In this document: positions 1 through 11,065 of the stretch, one piece after another
How positions within the stretch are numbered: position 1 is the stretch's first letter
Layout of the letters: each line of letters begins with the position of its first letter
Made by a program: the position numbers and the translations under genes
Notes under the pieces: generated by a model
The model's input: only the letters and a program-made list of their open reading frames with translations
What the model was told of the DNA's origin: nothing
The model's database searches: none
Assembly: GCF_031178195.1 (NCBI RefSeq)
Contig: NZ_JAPSJL010000008.1
Span: forward strand, 1-64,000
DNA from: Zhihengliuella sp.
GTDB lineage: Bacteria; Actinomycetota; Actinomycetes; Actinomycetales; Micrococcaceae
Direction: 5' to 3'
DNA length: 64,000 bases

Positions 1-41
1 TATCAACAAACTTGGCACACTATTGAGTTCTCAAACAACAG
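1..41 (-). promoter_or_regulatory. rRNA operon leader with boxA-like antitermination element
   Basis: Read on the minus strand the window edge gives TGTTGTTTGAGAACTC followed by AATAGTGTGCCAAGTTTG. This matches the conserved leader that precedes 16S rRNA in Micrococcales, including the boxA-type antitermination motif. No rRNA sequence lies to its right, so the operon should begin just left of base 1 and be transcribed leftward. I infer the 16S gene; it is outside the window. Confidence 0.7.
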
Positions 42-499
42 ACACCCCGGACTACCACAACCAGGACCATTCATCCCGACCGCTTCGCTCCGAAGCAACT
101 CGAATACCTTACCCGCATCCCCCCGCCAATGCAAACCGCAGAACCTGCGACCCGCACCACACCGGAGAACCCGCAACCCCCTTTCCCCGCCACCATTCCC
201 AGGGCGTTCGAGAACACCCGCCGAAACGGTTCAGAGAAAAAGGAAAAAGGATTCCGCCACCGCTTCGATCCTCAGCCCCGGATCTCTCCGTGCTGTCCTC
301 GTCGCGACGACTCGAAATACTCTACACAGAAACCAGCACCCCGCAAAATCGGGCGGCCACCCCCTCCCGCGGGCCTCTCAGCCGCGCCATTCCGGGGATT
401 TGGGCCGCTCTGCCGGTCGAGACGGGGCCCGGCGGAAAATGCGTACTGCGTCACATCGCTCCCTTCTCCGCCGGCTCTTCCGGCGCAGTCGGGAAACGT
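42..499. other. Intergenic region upstream of the rRNA operon
   Basis: These roughly 460 bases lie between the panC stop and the rRNA leader. They are less GC-rich than the flanking genes, with A-rich runs near 230-250, and the overlapping ORFs lack coding character. The rRNA promoters should be here on the minus strand. The only promoter-like pair I found is weak (TTTGCG, 18 bp, TAGAGT, read near 350-315), so I do not assign a promoter. Confidence 0.4.
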
Positions 500-1489
500 C
501 TATCGGACGCCGTCGGTGAGTGGCATGTTGTCGATGAGTCGGACGGAGCCGACACGGGCGGCCACCAGGGCGAGGGCCGTTCCCGTGAAGGGAGTGTCCT
601 GGCAGTTGAAGGCGAGCACCTGGAGCGTCTCGGGATCGACGATCTCGAAGTAGTCGAGCTCCACTCTCGGCTCGGAGGCGATGAGCGCGACGGCGTCGTC
701 CGGCTGCAGGGGGAGCCGGGACTCGGCGCGCTCCTTCATGAGGAACAGCGCCCGCGACAGGACGAGGGCCGCCTCGCGGTCCTCGTCCGTGAGGAACTGG
801 TTGCGGCTCGACAGCGCCAGCCCGTCCTCCGCCCGGACGATCGGCACCGGCCGGATCTCCACCGGGTAGGCGAGGTCCTTGACCAGTCGCTGCACGATAG
901 CGAGCTGCTGCGCGTCCTTCTGCCCGAAGTAGGCGCGGTACGGGGTCGGCACGGCCGTGGCCGCCTCCGGATTCCCGTAGTGGAGGAGTTTGGCGACGAC
1001 GGCGAGCATGCCGTCGAAGTGTCCCGGGCGGGACCGCCCCTCGAAGCGCGCGCCCAGATCCCCGGCGGAGACGAGCACCCGCGGAGTCCCGTCCGGATAG
1101 ACCTCGTGCTCCTCGGGGGCGAAGACGACGTCGGCGCCGGCCTCCCCGGCGAGCGCCGCGTCGGCGTCGAGCGTGCGCGGGTACCGCTCGTAGTCCGCCG
1201 GGTCGTCGAACTGGAGACGGTTGACGAAGACCGTGACGACGACGACGTCGTTCTCCGCGCGGGCCTGCCGGATGAGCGTCGCGTGCCCGGAGTGGAGGGC
1301 GCCCATGGTGGGCACGAGCCCGAGCGACACCGGTTCCGCGCCCTCCTCGCCCACCCGACCGGCGGCCTCCAGCAGCTTCCGCGAGGCCGTCTTCAGCTCG
1401 GCGACCGTGCGGACGATGCGCGGTGCCGGTCCGGGGACACCGCTCTCACTGGCTCGGGCGGACTGGGCGGGGCGCGGTTCCGTGTTCAC
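500..1489 (-). CDS. panC: Pantoate--beta-alanine ligase (pantothenate synthetase)
   Basis: PanC condenses pantoate with beta-alanine using ATP, the last step of cytoplasmic pantothenate synthesis before coenzyme A formation. The protein (329 aa, slightly longer than the usual 280-310 because of an N-terminal extension of about 30 residues) carries the family motif [10 protein letters not shown] and the nucleotide-binding segment FGQKDAQQL. The predicted start is a GTG four bases after the stop of the upstream DUF2520 gene, so it is probably translated from the same long minus-strand transcript as the fol genes. It is the last gene of that block; downstream is the rRNA operon upstream region. 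Confidence 0.95.
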   Translation of the reverse strand: MNTEPRPAQSARASESGVPGPAPRIVRTVAELKTASRKLLEAAGRVGEEGAEPVSLGLVPTMGALHSGHATLIRQARAENDVVVVTVFVNRLQFDDPADYERYPRTLDADAALAGEAGADVVFAPEEHEVYPDGTPRVLVSAGDLGARFEGRSRPGHFDGMLAVVAKLLHYGNPEAATAVPTPYRAYFGQKDAQQLAIVQRLVKDLAYPVEIRPVPIVRAEDGLALSSRNQFLTDEDREAALVLSRALFLMKERAESRLPLQPDDAVALIASEPRVELDYFEIVDPETLQVLAFNCQDTPFTGTALALVAARVGSVRLIDNMPLTDGVR

Positions 1490-1493
1490 GGCG

Positions 1494-2363
1494 TCAGTCT
1501 AGGAGGTCGAGGATCCCGTCGGCCTGCGCCCGGGTGAGGCGTCCGCGGTCCACGGCCCGCAACGCGGTGGCCCGCGCCATCGCCTGGTAGGCGAGGCGGA
1601 CGTCGTCGTCCTCGGCGCGGAGGGCCTCCCCGTGCGCGGCGACGGTGCCGGTGTCCCCCCGGGCCACCGGACCCGTGAGGGCGCTCTCCCCGGAGGCGAG
1701 CGCGTTCTCCAGCGACGCCCGCATCAGCGGGGCGAGGACGCGGTCCGGCCGCTCCACGCCGACGGCGCCGAGCATCTGGGCGGCCTGTCCGGCAATGGTG
1801 ACCAGGTGGTTGGAGGCGTGGGCGAGCGCCGCGTGGTAGCGGACCCGGTCCTCCTCGGCGACGACGACGGGCTCGGCGCCCATCTCCACCACGAGCGCCT
1901 GCGCGATGGGGAGCATCATGTTGTCCGCCGTGACCCCGAAGACGCAGTCGGACAGGCGCGCGAGGTCCATCGACAGGCCGGTGAACGTCATCGCGGGGTG
2001 GATGGCGAGCGGGACGGCCCCCGCCGCGCGGACCGGCTCGAGCACTCCGACGCCGTAGCGGCCCGCGGTGTGCACGACCAGCTGCCCGGAGCGCCAGTGG
2101 CCGCCGTCGGCGAGGCCCTGCACGAGCGGGCCGAGCTGATCGTCCGGCACGGCGAGCAGGACGAGCTCGGCCCGCCGCAGGATCTCCGGGATCTCGAGGA
2201 CCGGGGCCCCGGGCAGCAGGGTCTCGGCGCGGTCGCGCGACTCCTCGGAGACGGCGTGCACGCCCACCACCTGGTGCTCCGCGGCCCGCAGGGCGTAGCC
2301 GAGCACGGCGCCGACCCGCCCCGCGCTCACGATCCCGATGCCGAGGCGTCCGGGCTTGCTCAT
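1494..2363 (-). CDS. Rossmann-like and DUF2520 domain protein
   Basis: The 289-aa product begins [20 protein letters not shown], a nucleotide-binding Rossmann fold with the glycine motif near residues 9-16, and is followed by a helical DUF2520 domain. The family resembles pantoate/ketopantoate reductases and pyrroline-carboxylate reductases and is habitually encoded next to panC in actinobacteria. A dehydrogenase role in pantothenate supply is plausible but not shown. The ATG overlaps the TGA of the preceding PH-domain gene (ATGA). The ORF track extends this frame to 826 aa through the neighbouring gene; that extension is spurious. Confidence 0.85.
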   Translation of the reverse strand: MSKPGRLGIGIVSAGRVGAVLGYALRAAEHQVVGVHAVSEESRDRAETLLPGAPVLEIPEILRRAELVLLAVPDDQLGPLVQGLADGGHWRSGQLVVHTAGRYGVGVLEPVRAAGAVPLAIHPAMTFTGLSMDLARLSDCVFGVTADNMMLPIAQALVVEMGAEPVVVAEEDRVRYHAALAHASNHLVTIAGQAAQMLGAVGVERPDRVLAPLMRASLENALASGESALTGPVARGDTGTVAAHGEALRAEDDDVRLAYQAMARATALRAVDRGRLTRAQADGILDLLD

Positions 2364-4126
2364 CGCTCTCCTTCCGCGACGGGGCCGCGCTGCGGGGCAC
2401 CGTACGGGTCGTCGTCCAGCCAGTGGTCGTGGTCGTGCAGGTGCCGCGCCTCGGCCGCGCGCTCGGCCTGCTCGAGGAAGAACCGGCGCGCCTCGGCCGC
2501 TCCCGCCTGGGTGATGGCCGGATGCACCGGCCCGTCCGTGGTCACCAGGGAGACGTCCGCGACGCCGCGCCAGCGCTCGAGCGGCCCCTGGGTCAGGCGG
2601 ATGCCCTGGGTCCGCTCGTGCGGCACCATGAACAGACTGCGGACCAGGAACCCGGACCGGGCGAAGACGGCCGTGCGCGTGACGGTGTAGCCCTGCCGGC
2701 TCCATGCGAACGGTGAGAGGAGGCGGGCCGTGCGCGGCGACGTCGTGAAGCCCTCCCCCGTGCCGCGGCCGGCGATACCGGCGTCGATCAGCTCCAGCGG
2801 GCGGTCCGTGCCGGGGTTCGGCAGGATGATCGCCAGGACGTTCAGCACGTCCTGACGGGTGCCGACGGGCAGGACGGTGGACCGGGCGGCGCTGCCGCCG
2901 GTGGCCTCGCCGTACCCAGCGACGTTGACCGTGACCTTGTGCCACCCGAACAGCTTCCAGATCACGCCCTGCGTCACCTGCACCGCCTGCACGCGGCCGG
3001 GCGGGACGGTCTGGTGGTGCGTGTCCAGCAGGCCGTAGCTCATGCGCAGGCCGTCCGGGCTCACGCCGGCCCGGAAGTTGAAGCCGTTGGAGAATTCGGT
3101 CCACAGCCACGGCAGGATCCCGAAGAGACCGGGCACGAGGTACACCGTCCGGAACGCCCCCTCCGTGAGGACCTCCCCCACGATGCCGCCGGCCAGGGCC
3201 GCGAACACGAACCAGAGCCACGGGCTCACCAGCAGCGACAGGACCAGACGGCCCGGCGGGACGCGGACCAGGACGTTCTCCGGCGCCTCGAGGTCTGCGT
3301 CGGTCAGCACCGGGGCGGCACCGGTCGTACCGGCCACGGAGGTCCCGGGATCCGGCAGCGTGCCCGCGGGAGCGACGTCGTCGGCCCCGGCCGGCGGCGC
3401 GCCGCCCGCCCCGGTGCCGGACGGCGACTCGGCGGGGCGGGCCGTCCCCGACTGGGCGGCGCGCAGACCCCCGGCCCGGGCGAGGATCCGATGGCGCAGC
3501 CGCTTGGCCTCCGCGAGCTTGAGGTAGGACAGCTTCATGGCGGTGCTGCCGCCGTCGGCGACCTCGAACTTGAGCTCGCCCAGGCCCGTGATCCGGGCGA
3601 CCAGGGGCTGACCGATGTCGATGGCCTGGACGCGGTCGATCCGCGCCTGGCGCTGCTGGCGGAAGAGGATGCCGGAGCGGACGTTCACGTGTCCCTCGGT
3701 CACCTGGTACTTCGTGAACCGCCAGGACAGGAAGAACCCGAGCAGGATCAGCAGCAGCACCCCGAGGGAGATACCGACGACCCAGAGCAGGCCCTCCTGG
3801 GTCGCGGCGAGCTCGGCCGGATTCCACGTCCCGGACTCCTCGGGCTCGTCGCCGCCGATGCCGGTCAGGTCGGAGAACAGGTTCTCCGCCCACGACTGCC
3901 CGAAGAAGTAGACGATCGCCACCAACGCGATCCAGCCCCGCACGAGGGGCGAGATCGGATGCACCCGGTGCCACTCGTCCGCGGCGTCCGTGAGAGCCGG
4001 GTCGGCGGAGGCCCCCGGCGGGTCCTCGGCGGCGTTCTCTGGAGCGCCCTCGCGGGCGCTCCTTCCGGGAGGCACGACGGCGTCCTCGTCAGGGGGCACG
4101 ACGGCGTCGGGGTCCTGGTGGCTCAT
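2360..4126 (-). CDS. Large bacterial PH-domain membrane protein (YdbT-like)
   Basis: This is a 588-aa membrane protein of the bPH2/YdbT type. An acidic, proline-rich N-terminus of about 50 residues precedes paired hydrophobic segments (around GWIALVAIVYFF and LLWVVGISLGVLLLILLGFF). A PH-like stretch follows with SGILFRQQRQARIDRVQAI, and then a second membrane pair and further PH-like repeats. These proteins are thought to act at the membrane; their molecular function is unknown. I chose MSHQ as start because its ATG overlaps the stop of the upstream short PH protein, whereas the 702-aa track ORF reads back into that gene. A long Pro/Ala/Gly linker lies between the first two PH repeats. Confidence 0.85.
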   Translation of the reverse strand: MSHQDPDAVVPPDEDAVVPPGRSAREGAPENAAEDPPGASADPALTDAADEWHRVHPISPLVRGWIALVAIVYFFGQSWAENLFSDLTGIGGDEPEESGTWNPAELAATQEGLLWVVGISLGVLLLILLGFFLSWRFTKYQVTEGHVNVRSGILFRQQRQARIDRVQAIDIGQPLVARITGLGELKFEVADGGSTAMKLSYLKLAEAKRLRHRILARAGGLRAAQSGTARPAESPSGTGAGGAPPAGADDVAPAGTLPDPGTSVAGTTGAAPVLTDADLEAPENVLVRVPPGRLVLSLLVSPWLWFVFAALAGGIVGEVLTEGAFRTVYLVPGLFGILPWLWTEFSNGFNFRAGVSPDGLRMSYGLLDTHHQTVPPGRVQAVQVTQGVIWKLFGWHKVTVNVAGYGEATGGSAARSTVLPVGTRQDVLNVLAIILPNPGTDRPLELIDAGIAGRGTGEGFTTSPRTARLLSPFAWSRQGYTVTRTAVFARSGFLVRSLFMVPHERTQGIRLTQGPLERWRGVADVSLVTTDGPVHPAITQAGAAEARRFFLEQAERAAEARHLHDHDHWLDDDPYGAPQRGPVAEGER

Positions 4127-4662
4127 AGGCCGGCCAGCCTCGCCTCGCCGCGGGCGGAGAGCTGCTCGCGCAGCCTGGCCCCCTCCTCCTCGGGAACCCC
4201 GGGGATGGTGGCCGTCACGGACGAGGACGCGGTGTGCAGCTCGACCTTGCAGAGCCCGAACGCGCGGTCCAGCGGACCGGCCTGCACGTCCACGTACTGC
4301 ATCCGGCCGTAGGGGACCACCAGCAGGCGGCGGAAGAGGATGCCCTGCTTGACCAGCAGGTCCTCGTGCCGCTCCGCGTAGCCGATGGCCCGCACCTGGC
4401 GCGGAGTGATCGCCAGCCCGATGAGGAACCACAGGAGGACGACGCCGGGGACGGACCAGGCCAGCCACCCGGGGTAGCCCGCCCAGACGCCGGTGGACCG
4501 CAGGACGAGCGGCACCGAGAGCACGCCGACGACGACGACCATCCAGACGGCCCCGCTGATGAGGCGGACCGTGATGAGCTTGTCCGACACCGGCAGCCAG
4601 TCGACGCCCTCCGGATCCACGGCCTGGTCAGGCGCCTGCCGGGAATCCTTCTCCGCGTTCAT
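4123..4662 (-). CDS. Small bacterial PH-domain membrane protein (YdbS-like)
   Basis: The roughly 180-aa product has two adjacent membrane segments near the N-terminus (VWMVVVVGVLSVPLVL and the WLAWSVPGVVLLWFLIGLAI region), then a bPH2 domain with QGILFRRLLVVPYGRMQYVDV. It pairs with the larger YdbT-like protein downstream, the usual arrangement for this family, and the two genes overlap as ATGA. I prefer the MNAEKDSR start at 4662 over the track start at 4737; it overlaps the end of the DUF3180 gene by 35 bases. The function is unknown beyond a membrane-associated role. Confidence 0.85.
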   Translation of the reverse strand: MNAEKDSRQAPDQAVDPEGVDWLPVSDKLITVRLISGAVWMVVVVGVLSVPLVLRSTGVWAGYPGWLAWSVPGVVLLWFLIGLAITPRQVRAIGYAERHEDLLVKQGILFRRLLVVPYGRMQYVDVQAGPLDRAFGLCKVELHTASSSVTATIPGVPEEEGARLREQLSARGEARLAGL

Positions 4663-5245
4663 CCGTGTCCCCCAGGTTCGCCGCCGGGTCGTCCGGCGGA
4701 AGCTTGCAGAATTGTTCCACCACCCATCCCACCACACTCATGACGACGCCGGCGCCGAGCATCACCCAGGCGGTGATCACGGTGGCGGAGGCGGGCGCCA
4801 TGGCCCCGAGCAGGTCCACCAGGACGCCGCCGTGCCAACCGCCCACCACGGAACCCGCGTAGGCCACGGCCTGCGCGAGGATCAGGGTGCGTGCCGCGAG
4901 CAGCGGGCTCATCTCGACCGGGTCCCGACGGGGGGCGGGCCTGCGGTCGGACTGGCCGCGGTCCTCGGAGCCCGGGCCCTCGGGAGCACGCCCGGCCGCG
5001 GCCTGCTCGGAGGCGGCCTGACGGCGGCGCTCCTCGGCCCAGCGGCGGCGCTGCGCCTGCACGGCGCGCACGCGCAGCCCGAGGACCAGGACGATCAGGG
5101 TGGCGGCGCCGACGGTGATCAGGCTGGTCGGGTGCAGGACCGGCGCCGGGGCCGAGTGGGACGCGGCGATCAGGCTCGCGCCCCAGCCCAGAACCGCCGC
5201 GATGACGGCGGTCAGGCCGAGCCCGGCCGGGCGGATCTGGTTCAT
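4628..5245 (-). CDS. DUF3180 domain membrane protein
   Basis: The 205-aa protein has four predicted membrane segments: an N-terminal pair (around LGLTAVIAAVLGWGASLIA and ITVGAATLIVLVLGL), a charged Arg/Gln/Pro-rich cytoplasmic loop, and a C-terminal pair (LLAARTLILAQAVAYAGSVV and TVITAWVMLGAGVVMSVVGW). This layout and its position immediately after folK are diagnostic of DUF3180, a family confined to actinobacteria with no known function. It starts eight bases after the folK stop and is part of the same minus-strand operon. Confidence 0.85.
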   Translation of the reverse strand: MNQIRPAGLGLTAVIAAVLGWGASLIAASHSAPAPVLHPTSLITVGAATLIVLVLGLRVRAVQAQRRRWAEERRRQAASEQAAAGRAPEGPGSEDRGQSDRRPAPRRDPVEMSPLLAARTLILAQAVAYAGSVVGGWHGGVLVDLLGAMAPASATVITAWVMLGAGVVMSVVGWVVEQFCKLPPDDPAANLGDTDERGEGFPAGA

Positions 5246-5252
5246 GCGGCGG

Positions 5253-5771
5253 TCAGTCCCCGTACTCGTCGGCCTCGACGTCGTAGAGGGAGACGTCGTC
5301 GCGGTCCGAGGCCTGCTGCGCGAGCTCCGCGACGCTCTGCCCGGCGAGCGTGGCCTCGGGGTCCATCCAGGCCCAGGGCTGCAGGACGAACGCGCGCTCG
5401 GCGGCCCGGGGGTGGGGCAGCGTCAGGTCGTCGTCGTCCAGGGTCAGGTCGCCGTAGGTGACGATGTCGACGTCGAGCGTGCGCGGGCCCCAGCGGACCT
5501 CGCGGGTCCGCAGGTGCTTGTCCTCGACGTCCTGGCAGTGGGCCAGCAGCTCGTAGGGCTCGAGCGTGGTCTCCACCTCGAGCACCATGTTCAGGTAGTC
5601 GGGCTGGCCCTCCGGGCCGCCGACCGGCTTGGTCTGGACCACCTCGGAGACCTGCAGCAGGCGCACCTGCTGGTGGGCGATCAGGTCGCCCACGGCCAGG
5701 GAGAGCGTGTCGCTCCGCTCGCCGAGATTGCTGCCCAGCGCCAGGAGGCACTTCACTGGTGTCCGGCTCAT
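5253..5771 (-). CDS. folK: 2-amino-4-hydroxy-6-hydroxymethyldihydropteridine diphosphokinase
   Basis: FolK transfers pyrophosphate from ATP to 6-hydroxymethyl-dihydropterin in folate synthesis, producing the substrate for FolP. The 172-aa sequence shows the family hallmarks: LALGSNLGER at the N-terminus, YLNMVLEVET, and the signature RWGPRTLDVDIVTYGD, followed by LPHPRAAERAFVLQPW. Its ATG overlaps the stop of folB (ATGA), so translation is probably coupled. It sits in the standard folE-folP-folB-folK order. Confidence 0.96.
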   Translation of the reverse strand: MSRTPVKCLLALGSNLGERSDTLSLAVGDLIAHQQVRLLQVSEVVQTKPVGGPEGQPDYLNMVLEVETTLEPYELLAHCQDVEDKHLRTREVRWGPRTLDVDIVTYGDLTLDDDDLTLPHPRAAERAFVLQPWAWMDPEATLAGQSVAELAQQASDRDDVSLYDVEADEYGD

Positions 5772-6169
5772 GCTCGCGTGCCTGCTTCCCGCTCCCGATG
5801 GATGCTGATGCTGACGTCCCCGAACGGCACCGGGATCGGCGCCTGGGGCTTGTGCACGGTGACATCGACCGCCGAGACCGTCCGGAAGACTGCCAGAATC
5901 GCATCCGCGATGCCCTGGGTCAACGTCTCGATGAGGTCGTGCGGGCCGCCCTCGATCCGGTCCCGGACCAGCTCGGCGGCCTTCCCGTAGTCGGTGGTCA
6001 GCGCGAGGTCGTCCGCTGCGGCGGCGGGGCGGATGTCCGTGTGCAGGACGAGGTCCACCACGAACGGCTGGCCGTCGCGCTTCTCATGGTCGAACACCCC
6101 GTGGTGGCCGGTGGCCGTGATGCCGGTGAGGGCGATCCGGTCCCGCGCCGCGGGTGCGGCCGCGCTCAC
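5768..6169 (-). CDS. folB: Dihydroneopterin aldolase
   Basis: FolB converts dihydroneopterin to 6-hydroxymethyl-dihydropterin plus glycolaldehyde. The 133-aa product contains ITATGHHGVFDHEKRDGQPF, the conserved N-terminal segment with the active-site glutamate region, then TTDYGKAAELV and the LIETLTQGIADAIL helix. I chose the GTG at 6169, which overlaps the folP stop as GTGA and gives the normal family length; the 178-aa track ORF starts inside folP and is an over-extension. Translation is likely coupled to folP. Confidence 0.93.
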   Translation of the reverse strand: MSAAAPAARDRIALTGITATGHHGVFDHEKRDGQPFVVDLVLHTDIRPAAAADDLALTTDYGKAAELVRDRIEGGPHDLIETLTQGIADAILAVFRTVSAVDVTVHKPQAPIPVPFGDVSISIHREREAGTRA

Positions 6170-7191
6170 GCGGTTCCGCCGGCGGGAACGCCCGCGGCCG
6201 GGTCCGCCTCGCGCTGGCCGCCCTCCGCCTGCCCGTCGCTCTGGGCCGGGCCGCGCTGGGAGTCGTGGATCCCGTCCGCGCCGGCGCCGCCGCCGCTCAT
6301 CCACGCGGTGGCGACCTTGACGGCGTCGTACGACGCCGGGACGTCGTGCACGCGCACGGCCCAGACACCCGCGGCGGCCGCGAGGGCGCTCGTGGCGGCG
6401 GTGGCGTGGTCGCGCTCCTTGGGTGCGGCGGGCGTGCCGCCCTGGGACAGCAGTGCGCCGAGGAACCGCTTGCGGGACGTCCCGATGAGGACCGGGTGGC
6501 CGAAGTCGGAGAACTCGCCGATGCGGTGCAGCAGCTCCCAGTTGTGGTGGGCGTTCTTGGCGAAGCCCAGGCCCGGGTCCACGATCAGCTGCTCCGGCTG
6601 GACGCCGGCGTCGAGGAACGTCCGGCGCAGCCCGGCGAGCTCGTCCCTCACCTCGGCCACGACGTCGTCGTAGTCCGCGTAGTCGCTCATGTTCTGCTGG
6701 TCGCCTCGGCGGTGCATGAGCACGTACGGCACGCCCAGCTCGGCCACGAGGGCCGGCATCTCCGGCTCGTGGGTGAGCCCGGAGACGTCGTTGATCAGGT
6801 GCGCGCCCGCCTCGACGGCCGCCCGGGCCGTGCCGACGTGCATGGTGTCCACCGAGACCACCGCGCCGGCCTTCACGAGCGCCTCGATCACGGGGACGAC
6901 GCGCTTGCGCTCCAGCTCGGGGTCGATGAACGCGGCGCCGGGGCGCGTGGACTCCCCGCCCACGTCGATGATGTCCGCTCCGGCGTACATCATGCGCAGC
7001 CCGTGCTGGATGGCGTCGTCGACGGAGACGAACTCGCCGCCGTCGCTGAAGGAGTCCTCCGTCACGTTGAGCACGCCCATGACGAGGGTGCGTCCCACGG
7101 GCAGGTCACCGAACTTCTTGACCCTGGACGGACGGACGACGGGCAGCGGACTGGTGGCCGGACCGGTACCGGGGACGGCTCCGAGGTTCAT
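6166..7191 (-). CDS. folP: Dihydropteroate synthase
   Basis: FolP joins 6-hydroxymethyl-dihydropterin diphosphate to p-aminobenzoate, the step inhibited by sulfonamides. The 341-aa protein has the two family signatures, MGVLNVTEDSFSDGG and DIIDVGGESTRPGA, plus the SVDTMHVGTA, LINDVSGL and GTSRKRFLG motifs of the TIM barrel. The C-terminal 40 residues are a low-complexity Gly/Gln/Ala-rich tail beyond the usual domain end. It begins 21 bases after the folE stop, with a purine-rich AGGAG-type sequence in the gap. Confidence 0.95.
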   Translation of the reverse strand: MNLGAVPGTGPATSPLPVVRPSRVKKFGDLPVGRTLVMGVLNVTEDSFSDGGEFVSVDDAIQHGLRMMYAGADIIDVGGESTRPGAAFIDPELERKRVVPVIEALVKAGAVVSVDTMHVGTARAAVEAGAHLINDVSGLTHEPEMPALVAELGVPYVLMHRRGDQQNMSDYADYDDVVAEVRDELAGLRRTFLDAGVQPEQLIVDPGLGFAKNAHHNWELLHRIGEFSDFGHPVLIGTSRKRFLGALLSQGGTPAAPKERDHATAATSALAAAAGVWAVRVHDVPASYDAVKVATAWMSGGGAGADGIHDSQRGPAQSDGQAEGGQREADPAAGVPAGGTA

Positions 7192-7212
7192 TGCTCTCCT
7201 ACCGGGTTGGGG

Positions 7213-7815
7213 TTACTTGCCGAGGATGAGGCTCATGGCCTCGGCGCGCGTGGCGGATTCGAGCAGCTGCCCGCGCACGGCTGACGTGACGGTGCGGGCT
7301 CCGGGCTTCTGGACGCCGCGCATGGACATGCACATGTGCTCGCACTCGACCACCACGATCACGCCGCGCGGAGCGAGGTGCTCCACCAGCGCGTCCGCGA
7401 TCTGCGTGGTCAGGCGCTCCTGGACCTGCGGCCGGCGGGCGTAGAGCTCCACCAGACGGGCCAGCTTGCTCAGGCCCGTGACCTTGCCGTGCTCGCCGGG
7501 GATGTAGCCGACGTGGGCGGAGCCGTGGAACGGGACCAGATGGTGCTCGCACGTGGAGTAGAACGGGATGTCCTTCACCAGCACGAGCTCGGAGTGGTCG
7601 ATGTCGAACGTCGTGTCCAGCAGGTCCCCCGGCCGCTCGTGCAGGCCGGAGAAGAACTCCGCGTACGCCTTGGCCACGCGCTTGGGCGTGTCCAGCAGGC
7701 CGTCGCGGTCCGGGTCCTCGCCGATCGCCTCGAGGATCTCGCGCACGGCGCGCTCGATCCGCGGCTGGTCGACGACGAAGCCGGCCGACGGATCCGTCTC
7801 TAGGTTCTGAGTCAC
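7213..7815 (-). CDS. folE: GTP cyclohydrolase I
   Basis: FolE converts GTP to 7,8-dihydroneopterin triphosphate, the first folate step. The 200-aa protein contains the zinc/catalytic segment [13 protein letters not shown], the HVGYIPG loop, the RPQVQERLT stretch and a C-terminal SAVRG motif, all typical of the type IA enzyme. Length matches the family. The gene follows ftsH but is separated from it by about 200 bases containing two strong back-to-back hairpins, so folE probably has its own promoter and leads the fol-panC operon. Confidence 0.96.
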   Translation of the reverse strand: MTQNLETDPSAGFVVDQPRIERAVREILEAIGEDPDRDGLLDTPKRVAKAYAEFFSGLHERPGDLLDTTFDIDHSELVLVKDIPFYSTCEHHLVPFHGSAHVGYIPGEHGKVTGLSKLARLVELYARRPQVQERLTTQIADALVEHLAPRGVIVVVECEHMCMSMRGVQKPGARTVTSAVRGQLLESATRAEAMSLILGK

Positions 7816-7867
7816 AACGACGATCCTAACGAAGTCTGGGTGCCGGCTGCTCGCCGGGTGCGGGTAC

Positions 7868-7945
7868 GCGGCAGGCGGGGCACCCCGGGGGATGCCCCGC
7901 CTGCCGCGACGACGGCGGCGTGACCGGGGCCACGCCGCCGTCGTC
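7868..7945. terminator. Two abutting hairpins between ftsH and folE
   Basis: Two perfect 15-bp stems lie end to end. The first (7868-7907) pairs GCGGCAGGCGGGGCA with its complement around a 10-base loop. The second (7908-7945) pairs GACGACGGCGGCGTG with its complement around an 8-base loop. There is no T-tract, as is usual in GC-rich actinobacteria. They most likely terminate ftsH transcription before folE. Confidence 0.65.
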
Positions 7946-8018
7946 CGTCCTCCGCGGCCGTCGTCATGCGACGCCGCAAAGCGTCACGGGCGGGCCGACG
8001 GGGCGGTCCGGTCCCGGG

Positions 8019-10103
<2,085 letters not shown>

Positions 10104-10302
10104 GTTCGGGGTCCGTCCCCGTCCCTCCTGATCGGACTTCACGCGGCAGCCGTTCTCCGGGCCGTCGACGCGATCGAATCGATGCGTCGGCCTGCGGGGC
10201 CCGAGCCCTCCAGTGGCGATGCACCGCTTCCTAGCTTTGCACTCACCACTGTTCGACGCACAACGGAGCCCGAAAGTTCCCTGAGGGCGTAGCGGGCACG
10301 GC

Positions 10303-10342
10303 AGGAGCCGGGCACCGTCCTCGTCGACGGTGCCCGGCTCCT
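10303..10342. terminator. Strong hairpin between hxlA and ftsH
   Basis: A perfect 17-bp stem, AGGAGCCGGGCACCGTC paired with its complement around a six-base loop, lies about 50 bases past the hxlA stop and ahead of ftsH. It should terminate the hxlBA transcript and insulate ftsH from it, with no T-tract visible. Confidence 0.7.
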
Positions 10343-10392
10343 GTGCGTGCGGCTCGAGTCGGGCGCGCCGGCCCGGTCCTGGAGGCCTGGGG

Positions 10393-11019
10393 TCAGTTCA
10401 GTTCGCCCTGGAGGGCCGCGGCGGCGAGGGCCGGGTCCACGGCCCCGTAGATGGCGCCGCCGGCCACGGCGACGTCGGCTCCGGCGGCCTGGACGGCCGC
10501 GATGGAGTGGATGTTCACGCCGCCGGCGACCGAGAAGCGCACCTCGGAGGCGACGCCGGCCTCGAGCAGGGTGGTGAGGCTGAAGCCCGGCTGGGCCTGC
10601 TCGTCGAGTCCGGCGTGGAACTCGACGAACTCCGCACCGAGCTCCACGACCTGGCGGGCGCGGGCGGCCTTGTCGGCGACGCCGATCAGGTCCACGACGA
10701 CGCCCTTCCCGACCTCACGGGCGGCCTCGACCGCGCCGCGGATCGTCGAGTCGTCCGCCGTGCCGAGCACGGTCACGAGGTCGGCACCGGCCTCGAAGGC
10801 GATCCGCGCCTCGAGGGCGCCGGCGTCGGCCGTCTTGAGATCGGCGAAGACGATCTTGTCCGGATGGGCGTCCTTCACGGCGCGGATGACGCCGAGGCCC
10901 TCGCTCTTGATGAGCGGGGTGCCGAGCTCGATGATGTCCACGTGCGGGGCGACCTTCTCGGCGAGGGCGAGCGCGTCGGCGGTGGTCAGAAGGTCGATGG
11001 CGACCTGGAGTTTCGTCAT
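10393..11019 (-). CDS. hxlA: 3-hexulose-6-phosphate synthase
   Basis: HxlA (HPS) adds formaldehyde to ribulose 5-phosphate to form hexulose 6-phosphate, the entry reaction of the ribulose monophosphate pathway, used for C1 assimilation or formaldehyde detoxification. The 208-aa protein belongs to the OMP decarboxylase superfamily: [10 protein letters not shown] at the N-terminus, [13 protein letters not shown], the metal-site segment [19 protein letters not shown], and the phosphate-binding loop SVAGGVN with [10 protein letters not shown]. It lies 46 bases downstream of hxlB and ends ahead of a strong terminator, so the two form a small operon. Confidence 0.93.
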   Translation of the reverse strand: MTKLQVAIDLLTTADALALAEKVAPHVDIIELGTPLIKSEGLGVIRAVKDAHPDKIVFADLKTADAGALEARIAFEAGADLVTVLGTADDSTIRGAVEAAREVGKGVVVDLIGVADKAARARQVVELGAEFVEFHAGLDEQAQPGFSLTTLLEAGVASEVRFSVAGGVNIHSIAAVQAAGADVAVAGGAIYGAVDPALAAAALQGELN

Positions 11020-11065
11020 ATCAGTTCCTTTGGTGAGTGGGGGATCCCGGGGATGGGCGGATGGT

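Noticed and set aside
23-1537. 504-aa plus-strand ORF and overlapping 174-aa ORF at the left end
   Set aside because: They run antisense to panC and through the rRNA upstream region; composition is low-complexity and no family is visible.
1494-3974. 826-aa ORF as a single fused protein
   Set aside because: Only the C-terminal 289 residues (DUF2520 protein) are coding; the rest is an out-of-frame reading of the PH-domain gene.
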